A stretch of 64,000 nt of DNA from Dryococelus australis (GCA_029891345.1 CM057005.1:67837760-67901759); one strand, 5' to 3'. Shown: positions 34,021 to 44,172, counted from the stretch's first letter. Translations and numbers: made by a program. The notes: generated by a model not told the origin, from the letters alone.

Positions 34021-34129
34021 ACCAGTACTAATCATTCATCAACGAGAGGTGCAGAAACCTTTGGCAAATCAGATTACTTACAAGGCAGACCCCCAAAACA
34101 CGGAGCATCGATTCCTTGATGTGTATATT

Positions 34130-34520
34130 AACGGCTGTTCACGATAAAGTGAGCTGAAATCAACCTTACAAAAATGTCACTGCCCCTGCCAGCATATATT
34201 TTAACGGCGCACTGAGTGACACGCGCCCAGTAAAGGTTGGTAATGACGGAGAGAAGGTACCGTATCTTAACGTAGAATAAAAGGGAAGGTAACCATTTGT
34301 GATAAACTAAATTATTTATTTCACTTTCTGTTGTTTTTTTTTTTAATCATCGAAAAGAAAAAATTAGTAGATCTGTAAAATATTTACTTCCCTAATAATT
34401 CCACAGAGATGAGGCCCATGACAATGTTAATCTTACATAAGGCGGAAGAATACACAACGTACATGCAAGTAGATCTTAAGCAGGGCTTTCAAATGTTTTC
34501 ATTTTTCCGTGAATAGCCTA
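34130..34520 (+). mobile_element. MITE family A copy with small internal deletions
   Basis: CGGCTGTTCACGATAAAGTG at the left, GTAGATCTTAAGCAGGGC internally, TTTTCCGTGAATAGCCTA at the right. It lacks the segment around CACTTGACCGACGCATG. Confidence 0.87.
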
Positions 34521-34800
34521 TAAGATCATTGGTCGCTAAGCTTTGCAGTGTGCAGTGCAGACAAAAATTACTCCCACGAGCATAATGTATACAGCTGTGT
34601 ACTCTTGGTCGGAATGGATTGATACAATAAACTCGCGGAAATTAATGCCTCTAAAATATTGCTAAGCTATTTTACTGCAATTTATTTTTGAAGCAGTCTA
34701 TAACATACAATTGCTTCGTTGTTCAAATGTGCACACCGGCTAAAAATAGTGGCTCCTCTTAGGGAAAATACAGGGCATTAACCAAATACTGTTTATTTGC

Positions 34801-35307
34801 AACTAGCCACCCGTCCCGCCCTTGCTCGGGTGCGACTTACAAATATGGCGTTTTTTTTAGGTTTACAGCAAGTATATACACTGAATGCTTAAGGTAACTA
34901 ACATAGGTTTAATACTGTGTTGTTCAAACAGTATTCGTAAGTGAACTTCAAAAGACAAAAATGGTTACTGTGGGTCATCCTTAATAGATAAACTTATGCT
35001 GTCACGGATTTTTTGTAGGCCTTTTTGAGATCTACAATTCTGCAGTACATTAATTTGGTGTATCTCTTGTGGTTTAGTCTGCGTAAGCCATGTAAGCGCC
35101 CGAAAAGTGGCTTTCTCCGACTGGATTAGAAAACGTTGATATTTCTCTAGTATCCTTACGTTATAAAAAAATATATTGTATACCTAAATCTTGCTCAAGA
35201 AATGCTATAAATGATGGTGAAAACCGCATCAAAATCCATCAAGTAGTTCACAAGCCTTAGTCGAATTCACAGACACACGCGGCCGGGCGACTTTGTTTTA
35301 TACGTAC
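34801..35307 (+). repeat. Interspersed repeat, possible LINE/Penelope-type tail
   Basis: Begins CTAGCCACCCGTCCCGCCCT and ends with AACCGCATCAAAATCCATC, AAGTAGTTCACAAGCC and CGACTTTGTTTTATACGTAC. I recall elements of this style as common in arthropods and suspect the 3' part of a retroelement; the class is inferred only. No reverse transcriptase is present. Confidence 0.45.
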
Positions 35308-35443
35308 AGAAGTTGTTGTTGAATGTCATCAGTCCATCACTGAAAAGCGCGAATATTACATTACGACAAAGAAAGCATATGTTCGTACTAAAAACTGGAC
35401 GATAATCACATTATGTTAACACTTGTCACGAAAACGTGTATTA

Positions 35444-36015
35444 TATGTTGTTCACGATAAATCGAGCACTTTTGAAATCAACTTTTGAAATGTCGCTGTC
35501 CTTTACCTTCTTGCATTTTAACAGGTATAGGCTGTTCACGGTAAAACGAGCACTTTTGAAATCCTTGCTCAAGATCTACTTGTATACACATTGTGTATTC
35601 CTCCGCCTTATATAAAATTATCATTGCTACGGGCCGCATCACTTTATTCATGCGTCAGTCAAATTAAACTGTAAATATATTAAGACTGTAAAACTTGACA
35701 AATCTGCTCATTTTTACACTTAAATACATGGAAAAAAACAGAAAGCGAAAGAAATAATCTTAAGTTAGAAAAGGTTACCTAACATTCTTTATTCTACGTT
35801 AATATATAGAACTACTTTCCATCTATCGTTACCAACTTCACTGGGCGAATATCACTCAGTGCGCCCATTAAAATATATGCAAGCAGGGGGCAGTGACTCT
35901 TTTCTGAGGTTCATTTCTAAAGTGCTCACTTTGTCGCGAACAGCCTTTAAACCGACTGGCATACGCCCAGTACATGCAAAGTTAATAACGAAAGAGGGAA
36001 AGTAGTTCCATGTCT
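35444..36015 (+). mobile_element. MITE family A copy split by a second A copy
   Basis: The left piece 35,444-35,527 (TTGTTCACGATAAATCGAGC, CTTGCATTTTAACAGG) and the right piece 35,950-36,015 (TACGCCCAGTACATGCAAAG, GAAAGTAGTTCCATGTCTT) belong together. The copy 35,528-35,947 interrupts it. The far end is replaced by a SINE starting at 36,018. Confidence 0.82.
35528..35947 (-). mobile_element. MITE family A copy nested in another A copy
   Basis: TAGGCTGTTCACGGTAAAAC at the left and CTTTGTCGCGAACAGCCTT at the right. TA stands on both sides (35,526-35,527 and 35,948-35,949), showing the 2-bp target duplication. Confidence 0.92.
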
Positions 36016-36017
36016 TC

Positions 36018-36046
36018 GTGAGTGAAGAGATTAGGGCGTCTCTTAA
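36018..36046 (-). mobile_element. SINE family S1, tail piece (split copy)
   Basis: GTGAGTGAAGAGATTAGGGC followed by GTCTCTTAA is the S1 tail on the minus strand. The copy resumes at 36,532 after an insertion. Confidence 0.78.
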
Positions 36047-36531
36047 ATTGGCCGCCTAGTTGAAGACAGTTTACACATCTGAGGCCTAACAGCGTGGGAG
36101 CGCTAGGGGCGAACGAGACATGCGCATCAACTCACTCATCGCCTCTATACGAGCAAACCACTGAATTGGCGTACAGTCTTGCCGTCGATAACGCACCTCT
36201 ATGAGACTTTCAGCGGATACCCTAATATTTTATGACGTAATAATAAAGATAAAGGTTTGATGCACATCCCTATTCCTTTTCTAATGTTTTGTACCGGAAT
36301 GTTCATACCTAAAAATGACCGTTAAAACACCCGTTTGAGCCACTTTCACTATTACAAAAACATGCGTTAGAGAGAAATGGAGGAACTGGAAAACGTATAC
36401 CCTACAGACGCGTAACGTTTCTTAAATGCTATTCGTAAGCAGATCTCACTCAGACTCGTTAGACGGTTTTTAAATAAAACGTTTTCTGCTGGGGCTCTGC
36501 GCGCCGCTCGGTAGCCTACACAGCGGTCACC
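36047..36531. mobile_element. 485-bp insertion with TTAA on both sides
   Basis: TTAA at 36,043-36,046 and at 36,532-36,535 brackets this segment exactly where S1 should read through CTCTTAACA-CGAGG. TTAA duplication is typical of piggyBac. Termini are only weakly inverted (GGCCGCCTAG against GACCGCTGTGTAG in reverse), so the class is uncertain. It contains an R repeat core at 36,140-36,205 and no coding sequence. Confidence 0.6.
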
Positions 36532-36742
36532 TTAACATCGAGGTCTTGAGAGCCGATGAGGGTGAAGTGAGGCGAGTATGGAGAAGCGCCGGATGCAAGG
36601 GCGGGGAAGAAACCCACCGGAAACAGCGGCAGCGTCCGTCACGACTGCCACATGCGGAAATCCGAGAACAACCACGTCGGGAATCGAACCCGGTTCATCT
36701 AGGTGTGAGGCAAACAGTCTGACCACTGCACCACATATGGTG
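36532..36742 (-). mobile_element. SINE family S1, main piece (split copy)
   Basis: Continues the S1 copy on the minus strand: ATCGAGGTCTTGAGAGCCGA, GCGCCGGATGCAAGGGCGGG, B-box complement GGGAATCGAACCCGGTTC, and TGAGGCAAACAGTCTGACCA at the tRNA-like head. Confidence 0.88.
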
Positions 36743-36744
36743 GA

Positions 36745-37055
36745 AGGATATACAACGTGCATATAGCCTATTCACGGTAAAATTATCTTTTTTTAAGGCC
36801 CCCCCCAAAAGGCAATAACCCCTAATAAACATATTTTATTGCTGTCTCAGACGTTAACTTTTGAGAGTGATGAAAAGTATACACAGTGTTTATTGGTCAT
36901 ATTGCAATGTTTACATTAAGAAGTGGCAGAAAGGTCGAAATTAATTGAAAGAAAAAATTTAGCAGGGCCTTAAAAAGTGCTCATTTTACCGTGAACAGAA
37001 TACACAAATTACTCTTAAGCAGGGCATTCAAAAGTGCTCAGTTTACCGTGAACAA
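36745..37055 (+). mobile_element. MITE family A right-end piece split by a B copy
   Basis: GGAAGGATATACAACGTGCA (up to 36,763) and CTCTTAAGCAGGGCATTCAA to GTTTACCGTGAACA (37,009-37,051) are the A right end. The B copy 36,764-37,002 lies between them. It may be the far end of the A copy that starts at 35,444, separated by the SINE. Confidence 0.7.
36764..37002 (-). mobile_element. MITE family B copy nested in an A right end
   Basis: TAGCCTATTCACGGTAAAAT at the left, reverse B core (CACAGTGTTTATTGGTCATA, GCAATGTTTACATTAAG), and AGTGCTCATTTTACCGTGAA at the right. Confidence 0.82.
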
Positions 37056-37319
37056 TACATATATAAGATTTGTGAACGCTGCTGAAGGAAATTATGATTT
37101 TGGAAGCCACCTAAAACCAGGTGGCTCTTTCTGGTGGCACAAAACTAACGTAGTTTCAAATCACAGAAGTCTCACTGACGATTCTTTGATATCGATTATT
37201 TAAATGTATTTTACTTTGAAGCTATTAAACTCCTTTAACACAGTATTAAAAACGCGCAGTACAACATAAATTTAAAAAAGCGAGGTCACGAGGCACAGGC
37301 TGGAGTAATAACAGAAGAT

Positions 37320-37668
37320 GTGTGCAATAAATTGAGCACTTTTGAAATCCCTTTGTAGGATTTATTTTATCTTTATTTTGTATTCTTCAGCCACGCGTAA
37401 TACTAACATCGTCGTTGACCCAATATCTTTACTCATGAATTTTTCAGGATCGTATTAAAGTTACTAGTGTTCCAGTTCTTACTATTAAGTGCGTAAAACA
37501 ACAAGAAACTAAATTAAATGGATAGACTGATCACAAATATTAATATATATATTTTTTAACGACGTTAACATTCGAAATACTTTCCTAATCGCCGTTAAAA
37601 TATATAAAGTTAAAAGTACGGAAGATTGATTGAAAAAGGGCTTAGTTTATGGTTTACTCTGAACAATG
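37320..37668 (-). mobile_element. Old, diverged MITE family A copy
   Basis: AATAAATTGAGCACTTTTGA followed by the reverse A layout (TTGTATTCTTCAGCC, ATCACAAATATTAA, CGTTAAAATATATAAAG) and an end near GTTTACTCTGAACA. The identity is clearly lower than in the other copies. Confidence 0.6.
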
Positions 37669-38469
37669 TGTATTATGTATTATTTGACTTTTTTATTTCT
37701 AATAAAGCACTCGTCCTAATGGGCAAAAGGGCGCAGAGGTTTTTTATGTAGATAATAAAACCACGTGGTGTTAATGGGAGAGAGGGTACAGACTTCATTT
37801 TTTTAACATCAATAATAAAACCACCCTTCCGTAACCTGTAGGTGCTGGACCCGCGTATTTCCACGTAGCTAAATCCTCAATGTGAGAAATACAATTACAT
37901 TACTTAAATGAAATGCATTGACTTTAGAGTACTCAAAACTCCGTACTTTTTTGTTATTTCTTCCGAATTAATATACCAATCTGAGTCACTTTTTTCTTCT
38001 TAATAAAACTACACAACAGCTTGCTAGGAAAGGCAATATCTCTCCTATAAAATCTGTCTCAGGAACGGTGAAACAACTTACCACAAAGTTAAGTAGGCAT
38101 TTATGGTATGGAATTAAATTTCTAATAGAACGGAGTTAGCCGTATTAAGGTTTGAACAAGCGTAGTCAATTTTCATGACTAAACATAAGTTTAAATGTAA
38201 TCGGGTTTTTTAAACTATTGAAAACAGATTTCAGATTGAAGGGTGACAGCCGCGTATCCGCATATAAATACGTAAAACTATGTTGAATCTATAAAAAATA
38301 ATAATTCAGTTAATTAAAACAATTGTTTTCGTGTTTAACATTTATTACTTTATGATATTTCCAAAATGTGGAGCATAAGTATGCCACAAGTTTTCCACAA
38401 CTTCAACGTTCCATGTAAAAAATAATTTAATATTTTCCCTATTAGAAAAAAGATTCTCGTATTGGCAAA
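37669..38469. other. AT-rich stretch without recognised gene
   Basis: A segment near 37,735-37,830 contains two related pieces (AATAAAACCACG, AATAAAACCACC). Nothing else was recognised. Confidence 0.5.
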
Positions 38470-39064
38470 ATTATATGTTGCCTTAGATAGAGGTACATCT
38501 ATCAATATACAATACTGAGATAGCTTCAAAGTGTAAAGTACAGAACATTTTGTTTGATTCAAATTGTATATACATTTTACCAGTATACACATATAGACCC
38601 AAATCAATAACTTGGATTACACGTGATACTGGAAGTGTTGTCGAACTGCCGTATTCAAAAGCAGCCATTATATGTTGCCTTAGATAGAGGTACATCTATC
38701 AATATACAATACTGAGATAGCTTCAAAGTGTAAAGTACAGAACATTTTGTTTGATTCAAATTGTATATACATTTTACCAGTATACACATATACACCCAAA
38801 TCAATAACTTGGATTACACGTGATACTGGAAGTGTTGTCGAACTGCCGTATTCAAAAGCAGCCATTATATGTTGCCTTAGATAGAGGTACATCTATCAAT
38901 ATACAATACTGAGATAGCTTCAAAGTGTAAAGTACAGAATATTTTGTTTGATTCAAATTGTATATACATTTTACCAGTATACACATATACACCCAAATCA
39001 ATAACTTGGATTATACGTGATTCTGGAAGAGTTGTCGAACTGCCGTATTCAAAAGCAGCAATTA
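38470..39064. repeat. 197-bp tandem triplication
   Basis: Three head-to-tail units at about 38,470-38,666, 38,667-38,863 and 38,864-39,060. The first two are almost identical and the third has a few changes. Each unit carries on the minus strand an open frame reading AAFEYGSSTTLP followed by IQVIDLGVYVYTGKMYIQF. Because 197 is not a multiple of three, the units do not join in frame. The unit could include a duplicated exon, since CTG/GTAAAATG lies inside it, or be non-coding. Confidence 0.9.
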
Positions 39065-40141
39065 TTTTATACGACATTTTCTTGCAAAGGGCGTCTGCTG
39101 ACTGCGTTCCATCAGAGTGATCTGTTTGTTAACTTTGGTATCGAATTTTTTTTTTTTTTTTTCCTTCCTTCCTAGTTGTGTGGTTTCACGACTGTCGTAA
39201 CTTTTTCAGCACCCGAATATATTTATGAATAAAAAATTTAATACGTGCAAATGAAGTTCCGCTTGCTATTGTTTTAGAATTGTGGAAATTGAACCCATTT
39301 CTCAGCCATACATTCCTAGGGAGTTTACCTCCTCCATGTATCGAGCCACATATTTTCCCGTAAGGAATTGCCTAACATAGCTTGTCGTTAAAATTCATGT
39401 TTACTGTACAAATAAAAAGCTAGTGATTATTAGTAAGTACTCGATCCACAGATTCTTGTGGTTGTTTTAATCTAACATCGATTTTCTGCGCAATTTATTA
39501 CACCTATGTGTAACAGTTTCATGGTTTGGTTGTGGTTTCGATCCCTGATGATAAAGTTAGTCTAAATATGCTACGTCGATGACTTTTGTACTTTGATGAT
39601 TTACCACCGACATAGAATGTAGTATTTTTTTTAGTAATTACTAATTTGAGAAAGGCACGAAGTCCGAAGTCGCTAATTTTCAGGAGCGCATAAAAAGCGA
39701 TTAAATTCTACATGCTTGAACCAACAATTTTTACAATTTACCTAATGTTTAATTTAGGTCACTCTTTGACGTTTGTAAGAACAATGAGTGCGATAAAGCC
39801 ATTACATTAACGTGTATAAAGTTGAAAACATTTTGGACTTAGTGCCTGTCTCCACTAAAGGTATTGAAATAAATATGCTACTAGGAAAATATGCTACGTT
39901 AGCTGTTTAGAACTACTGCAAGTAAAAATAAAAGTAAAAATCAAACATATTGTTTTATTTATTTTTCATGAAACACAGAAATATTTTATTTGAATTACAC
40001 AGTTATATACAATTTTATCTAAATTCAAAGTTAAAAAAAAAAAAAAAAATAGAACTTGTTCAGATTTTTGTTTGCAGCAGCATTTTTACTTGCAAACAAT
40101 ATTGATACTCCATAACACAGATAGTTGCAACATACAAAACA
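39065..40141. other. AT-rich stretch without recognised gene
   Basis: Poly-T near 39,148-39,163 and poly-A near 40,033. Nothing else was recognised. Confidence 0.5.
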
Positions 40142-41180
40142 TCATATTTTATTCAAGATCATCACTGGGATACAAGAATGTTTCCTGCGATATAATATCA
40201 TAAAAGCTCTTGGCATTTTCGTCGTCAATTTTCTTGAGATTAATGGGAATTCTGTCTTCTGGATACACTTATCAGGATTCATGGAAAATGCGTCTAAATT
40301 AATCTCTAAGAAATTATTTGTAAATTTACCGTATAAGTGTATATTTACAGTAACAGAGCACGTATGATAAATTATTTTCCCATACATGTATGGCAACGTT
40401 ACTACAGTTGCTCAGGAAAGAGTCAAATTCATAGGGAGGTTCCCAACTTTGTGTAGAAGCAATGCTAAACATTTCAATATATGATTGTAGTATATCGAGA
40501 TGTAGTATTATTTCCATACACTGCACTGAAAAAAAAAAAATTTTGAGACCGCCACAAAATATTTTTTTCAGTGTGTATAGGTTAAAAACTTCCATTGCAG
40601 TTTAGAAGTTTACCAGAAATTCTTTTTACAGCGTACCTTTCCCAAGACTGAACGTGTGTTTCACCAGAGAGTCAATGAAAGGCAAAGCTTCAAGAACACC
40701 AAATGTAGTATCAGCGTTATACCTGAATTCCTTGAATGTAGAAGGTGCAAGCGAACCTTTCTAGAACAAGGTGTATCCTTTGATGAGGTTTCATCTGATG
40801 ACACATTTTTTAAAATGTAGGCCACCATTTATCATAATTACGTACCGCATTACAGTCCACCATCTTCACAAAACAACATTTCGCTTGCTGTTTACGATAA
40901 ATCACATGTCTTCAATGTAGTAATGCTACATGTGGTGGAGAAAGGAACTAAGTATTAAACTGGATTTGGTGGAGAAACGCACTACATCGCTGACTTTGCG
41001 CGGTTCTTTGGAACATGACCACGTTCCATCAATAGTTTCTTCTTGACGTACTGTTGCAGACTTAGTTTCTTTCTATGCCACAAGTTTCGGCTTGGCCATA
41101 TTGGTTTGTCGCCATTAAAATCACAAAATGGGAACCTTCTGACTTAGTGCCATTCTAGAAAACACGATTAGAAAATGTTC
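40142..41180 (-). pseudogene. Decayed coding region of unknown family
   Basis: Several minus-strand pieces look protein-like but lie in different frames. They are GDKPIWPSRNLWHRKKLS (about 41,110-41,050), STFKEFRYNADTTFGVLEA (about 40,745-40,690), TQSWEPPYEFDSFLSN (about 40,450-40,400), NLDAFSMNPDKCI (about 40,300-40,260) and DDENAKSFYDIISQETF (about 40,225-40,175). An exon-like piece at 40,632-40,761 is bounded by TTGTTCTAG and GAAAG/GTACGC. After it, a T-tract ending CAG at about 40,529 would resume a compatible frame. It could be exons of a host gene, partly pseudogenised, or a decayed transposon. I do not recognise the protein. Confidence 0.35.
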
Positions 41181-41284
41181 GTGTCTCACTTCTGTTAGAA
41201 CACAACGCAATGCGTGGTTTACAGTTTTACCCGTGGCCTCCACTTGCAGTATTAATTGATTCTCTGTAAATACATCTTTTGTTG
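41181..41284. other. Short stretch without recognised feature
   Basis: Nothing was recognised between the decayed coding region and the next MITE stack. Confidence 0.4.
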
Positions 41285-41792
41285 AAAACAAACTTTTAAA
41301 AAGTCATTGTTCGTAACTGCATATATTTCAACGTAAATCGACTGGTAAAGGTTATTCACGATAAAGTGAGTACTTCTGAAATCAACCTTAGAAAAAAGTC
41401 ACTGCCCCCGCCTATTTTAACGGGCACAGTGAGTGACATGCGCCCAGTAAAATTGGTAACGCGATGGATGGAATGTAGTATATCTTAACGTCGAATAAAA
41501 AGTATTAGGTAAACCATTTGTGATAATTTACATTATCTGTTTCGCTTTATGTTTCTAGTAATGCATCGGGGTGTAAGAATGAGCAGATTTGTGGAGTATT
41601 AATTTTTCTAACATTATCATAGTTTCACTTTACCGACGCATGAATAAAGTGGAGAAGCCAATGGCAATGCTAATTCTATATAAGGTGGAAGAATACACAA
41701 CGTGCATACAAGTAGATCTTAAGCAGGGTTTTCGAAAGTGCTCATTTTACCGTGAACAGCCTATATAGTATATCTGCAATAAAGTTGGCAGC
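41285..41792 (+). mobile_element. MITE family A remnant split by a second A copy
   Basis: The left piece (41,285-41,347) carries AAAAAGTCATTGTTCGTAAC and CATATATTTCAACG. The right piece (41,764-41,792) carries CAATAAAGTTGGCAGCGA. The younger copy 41,348-41,763 sits between them. Both ends of the older copy are lost. Confidence 0.65.
41348..41763 (+). mobile_element. MITE family A copy nested in another A copy
   Basis: AAGGTTATTCACGATAAAGT at the left and TCATTTTACCGTGAACAGCC at the right, with TA on both sides (41,346-41,347 and 41,764-41,765). The body is typical A. Confidence 0.9.
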
Positions 41793-41814
41793 GAGTTATA
41801 AATATATACACGAT

Positions 41815-42245
41815 ACTCGCTTTTAAGCGAGCACTTACGGAAAACCTACTTAGGAGATATTTTCGTACCTAATTCGGATCCGTCCATCAAATGCGAACTT
41901 AACATTTTCGTAGACTGATTCACTTTATTCACACGGCAATCAAGAGTAATAATGAAATTTATACGAACGTAAATACATTGCTGGTATGCGATTCTCACTC
42001 ACATCTGCACAAGGCAGAGGAGAAACGATATAAAATAAACTCACTGTTCACAAATTCGAACGTAATACTTCTAATGCGACTTTCAGGTAAGAAACTACTT
42101 TTCCTACATTGTTACCAACTTTGCGGTAAGAAACTACTTTTCCTACATTGTTACCAACTTGGTGGTAAGAAACTACTTTTCCTACATTTTTACCAACTTT
42201 GTGGTAAGAAACTACTTTTCCTACATTGTTACCAACTTTGTGGAA
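41815..42245 (-). mobile_element. Diverged MITE family A copy containing a minisatellite
   Basis: AGCGAGCACTTACGG at the left, then a worn reverse A body (TTCACTTTATTCACACGGCA, AATAATGAAATTTATACG). The segment that reads GAACTACTTTCC-ATCGTTACCAAC in other copies is expanded here into a tandem array (42,086-42,242). Confidence 0.65.
42086..42242. repeat. Minisatellite, unit about 39 bp, four units
   Basis: Four copies of a unit starting GGTAAGAAACTACTTTTCCT and ending GTTACCAACTTTG(T/C). Units differ at only a few positions. The frame is kept over the array (repeat of about 13 residues, KKLLFLHCYQL), but this is a property of the 39-bp period and not evidence of a protein. Confidence 0.92.
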
Positions 42246-42672
42246 GCAGGTCAGTCACTGATGTATGTTCATTTAAATTAGTGGCAACGTTATTCACACG
42301 TTGATTCCAAAAAAAAAAAGGTCAGTTTTATATGTCAAAGTCATAATAAAAGTGTAACAGTCTACTCAAAATTGGTGGTAACTGGTAATCTTTTTTATTT
42401 ATTATATAAATGTGAGAGCAATAACTGGCGTAGTAGAAACAATTTATGTACGCAACAACTGTACGTTGTCACTTGACTTCATTACATTTGCAACCATTGT
42501 GGGCGGCAATCCAAAAAACGCGATGATAAAATCGGGGGATAGATTTTGGCATAGCAGCTCCGAACCTATCGTCTACGTTCAAAATCCCATTACACCTTGT
42601 AAAGGATCAAAGAATATGTTACGTTGAGTGAGGACTGCGAAGCAACGCACGCGACCGGGAGGGGAAGGGGGG
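42246..42672. other. Stretch without supported gene
   Basis: A 71-codon plus frame at 42,412-42,627 has no recognisable domain. Nothing else was recognised. Confidence 0.5.
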
Positions 42673-42985
42673 CACAATTTCGAGTTCGTTTCGCCGCGTC
42701 TCATAAATTCCGTATATCATAGCTTTTTTTTTTACTAGGAGAAGTTACGACGCTCGTTTAGGTTTTAATCGACAGCTCTCGTCAAGATCAATCGATTGCG
42801 TGCATAAAAACATTTGTGTGGTGTGGTTATGGTGAAATTGTATGCGTTTAGTGTAGTGATCGAGTGAAGCTGTGCCGGGAACGTAAAATAAACGTAAAGG
42901 CGTCCGAGGGCGTCAACGTATACGTACTCGCGCAAAACAAACGGCCGTGTCCCCAACACAGCCACACCCAATTTTTCACACGAGG
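42673..42985 (+). repeat. Unclassified interspersed repeat G, copy 2
   Basis: Matches 23,768-24,138 in GAGTTCGTTTCGCCGCGTCT, TTACGACGCTCGTTTAGG, CGACAGCTCTCGTCAAGATC and GCAAAACAAACGGCCGTGTC. The right-hand flank (42,986-43,110) has a protein-like reading (KDFRKWSANCAMETFGD) that copy 1 lacks. Confidence 0.75.
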
Positions 42986-43369
42986 CGGATGGATACACAG
43001 AAAAAGACTTTCGAAAGTGGTCCGCCAACTGCGCAATGGAGACGTTCGGTGACAATATTTACTCCGCCGTGACTTCATTGTTCTGGCTCAGTCATCGGGC
43101 GACAAACCGAACGTAACGTTGGCTGAAATTAATTAACTGTGGCAAATGTTCCCGTCTCGCTCTTCGAGCGTGGAATCAGCTTTGTTCTAAATCGACCGTG
43201 TACGGACGTCGATTCCAGTTCAAATCGACCGTGACGATTATTCCTCGTCGAGTTTCGATGTAGGCCTACGTCTTCTGACTCGCCGACAGTGGCCAACTTG
43301 AGTTGTGTCAGAAAACTTCATCGCCGCATCTGGGTTGAGGCTCTTTGGAATTTCTCTTATAGTCCATTT
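42986..43369. other. Stretch without recognised gene
   Basis: CpG-richer DNA with the possibly coding piece noted for repeat G. It contains two ATCGACCGTG motifs about 40 bp apart. No gene was recognised. Confidence 0.4.
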
Positions 43370-43796
43370 ACGGTTACTTCCAGTTTCTCTGAAGTCCTGC
43401 CAAAGTGCTACTCGCTAGATATTCATCCGCCTCATGAAAACGAAGTTTTAAAAAAGTCTTGGAAAATACACCAGAGAGACAACGCACAGCATTCTTGCGC
43501 ACTCAGTTGAACAACATTTTGTGTGAGAACTATTTCTTACTAGACATTGCCAACACACCTATTTTTTTCCTGTTTGTATTCTATTAATTATCAAATAAAT
43601 ATTATCATCTGTGAGTAAAAATGAGTAAAATTTCAATTTTACGAAGGAAAAAAACGATAATTTTTTTTTTCTTAATATATCTATAAAACACTTGATATAT
43701 ATATCACATATTTAGGAAATAAACAAACGCGTCATATATGGAGCGATTTTTCAAAGGTTTGATTCAGAAAGTGCGAAGAAACCGCGAACATGCTAT
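43370..43796 (+). mobile_element. MITE family C copy
   Basis: TAGTCCATTTACGGTTACTT at the left, preceded by TA. Internal blocks are GAAGTCCTGCCAAAGTGCTA, TTCTTGCGCACTCAGTTG and CGCGTCATATATGGAGCGAT. The right end is GAAACCGCGAACATGC. Confidence 0.87.
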
Positions 43797-44172
43797 GGTT
43801 GAAATAGCGTTCCGCGACCAATCAGCGCACGCCTTACTCAGGGAAAGGTTTGTGCGAGTGAAGTACATTCTCATAGGTGCTCGAGGAGACGTTAGCTACA
43901 ACATCTAACGATGTATCGCCTCTGCGAGCAAGGCACTTAACACTGAGCGTATTTTCTAGTCGTTCACGACAAGCTAGAAGTGATGGTCTATATACGTCAC
44001 CGTAAGAGCACCAGACTTACTCGTTTGCGCATTTCCATTTGCTAGCGTCCTATTGGTCCGTGTTACAGAGCTGATTGTGTCCCAATTACAGTAACTTCAC
44101 CTTCTGGCTTCCTATTTGCACGAATTCCCTTACACTGATATTAAATTATTTGCACTCCTCTCAGAACTGATA
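43797..44172. other. Stretch with a repeat R core, no gene
   Basis: ATCGCCTCTGCGAGCAAGGC at about 43,915-43,934, followed by ACTTAACACTGAGCGTA, is related to the R cores at 25,190, 36,140 and 5,577 (reverse). Nothing else was recognised. Confidence 0.45.

Noticed and set aside
34801-35307. Coding LINE
   Set aside because: Only a tail-like non-coding repeat is visible. No reverse transcriptase or endonuclease motif was found on either strand.
38470-39064. CRISPR array
   Set aside because: The units are adjacent without unique spacers and the window is eukaryotic. This is a tandem duplication. The same applies to 42,086-42,242.
42086-42304. Protein with 13-residue repeats
   Set aside because: The repeated reading results from a 39-bp period in a MITE-derived minisatellite.
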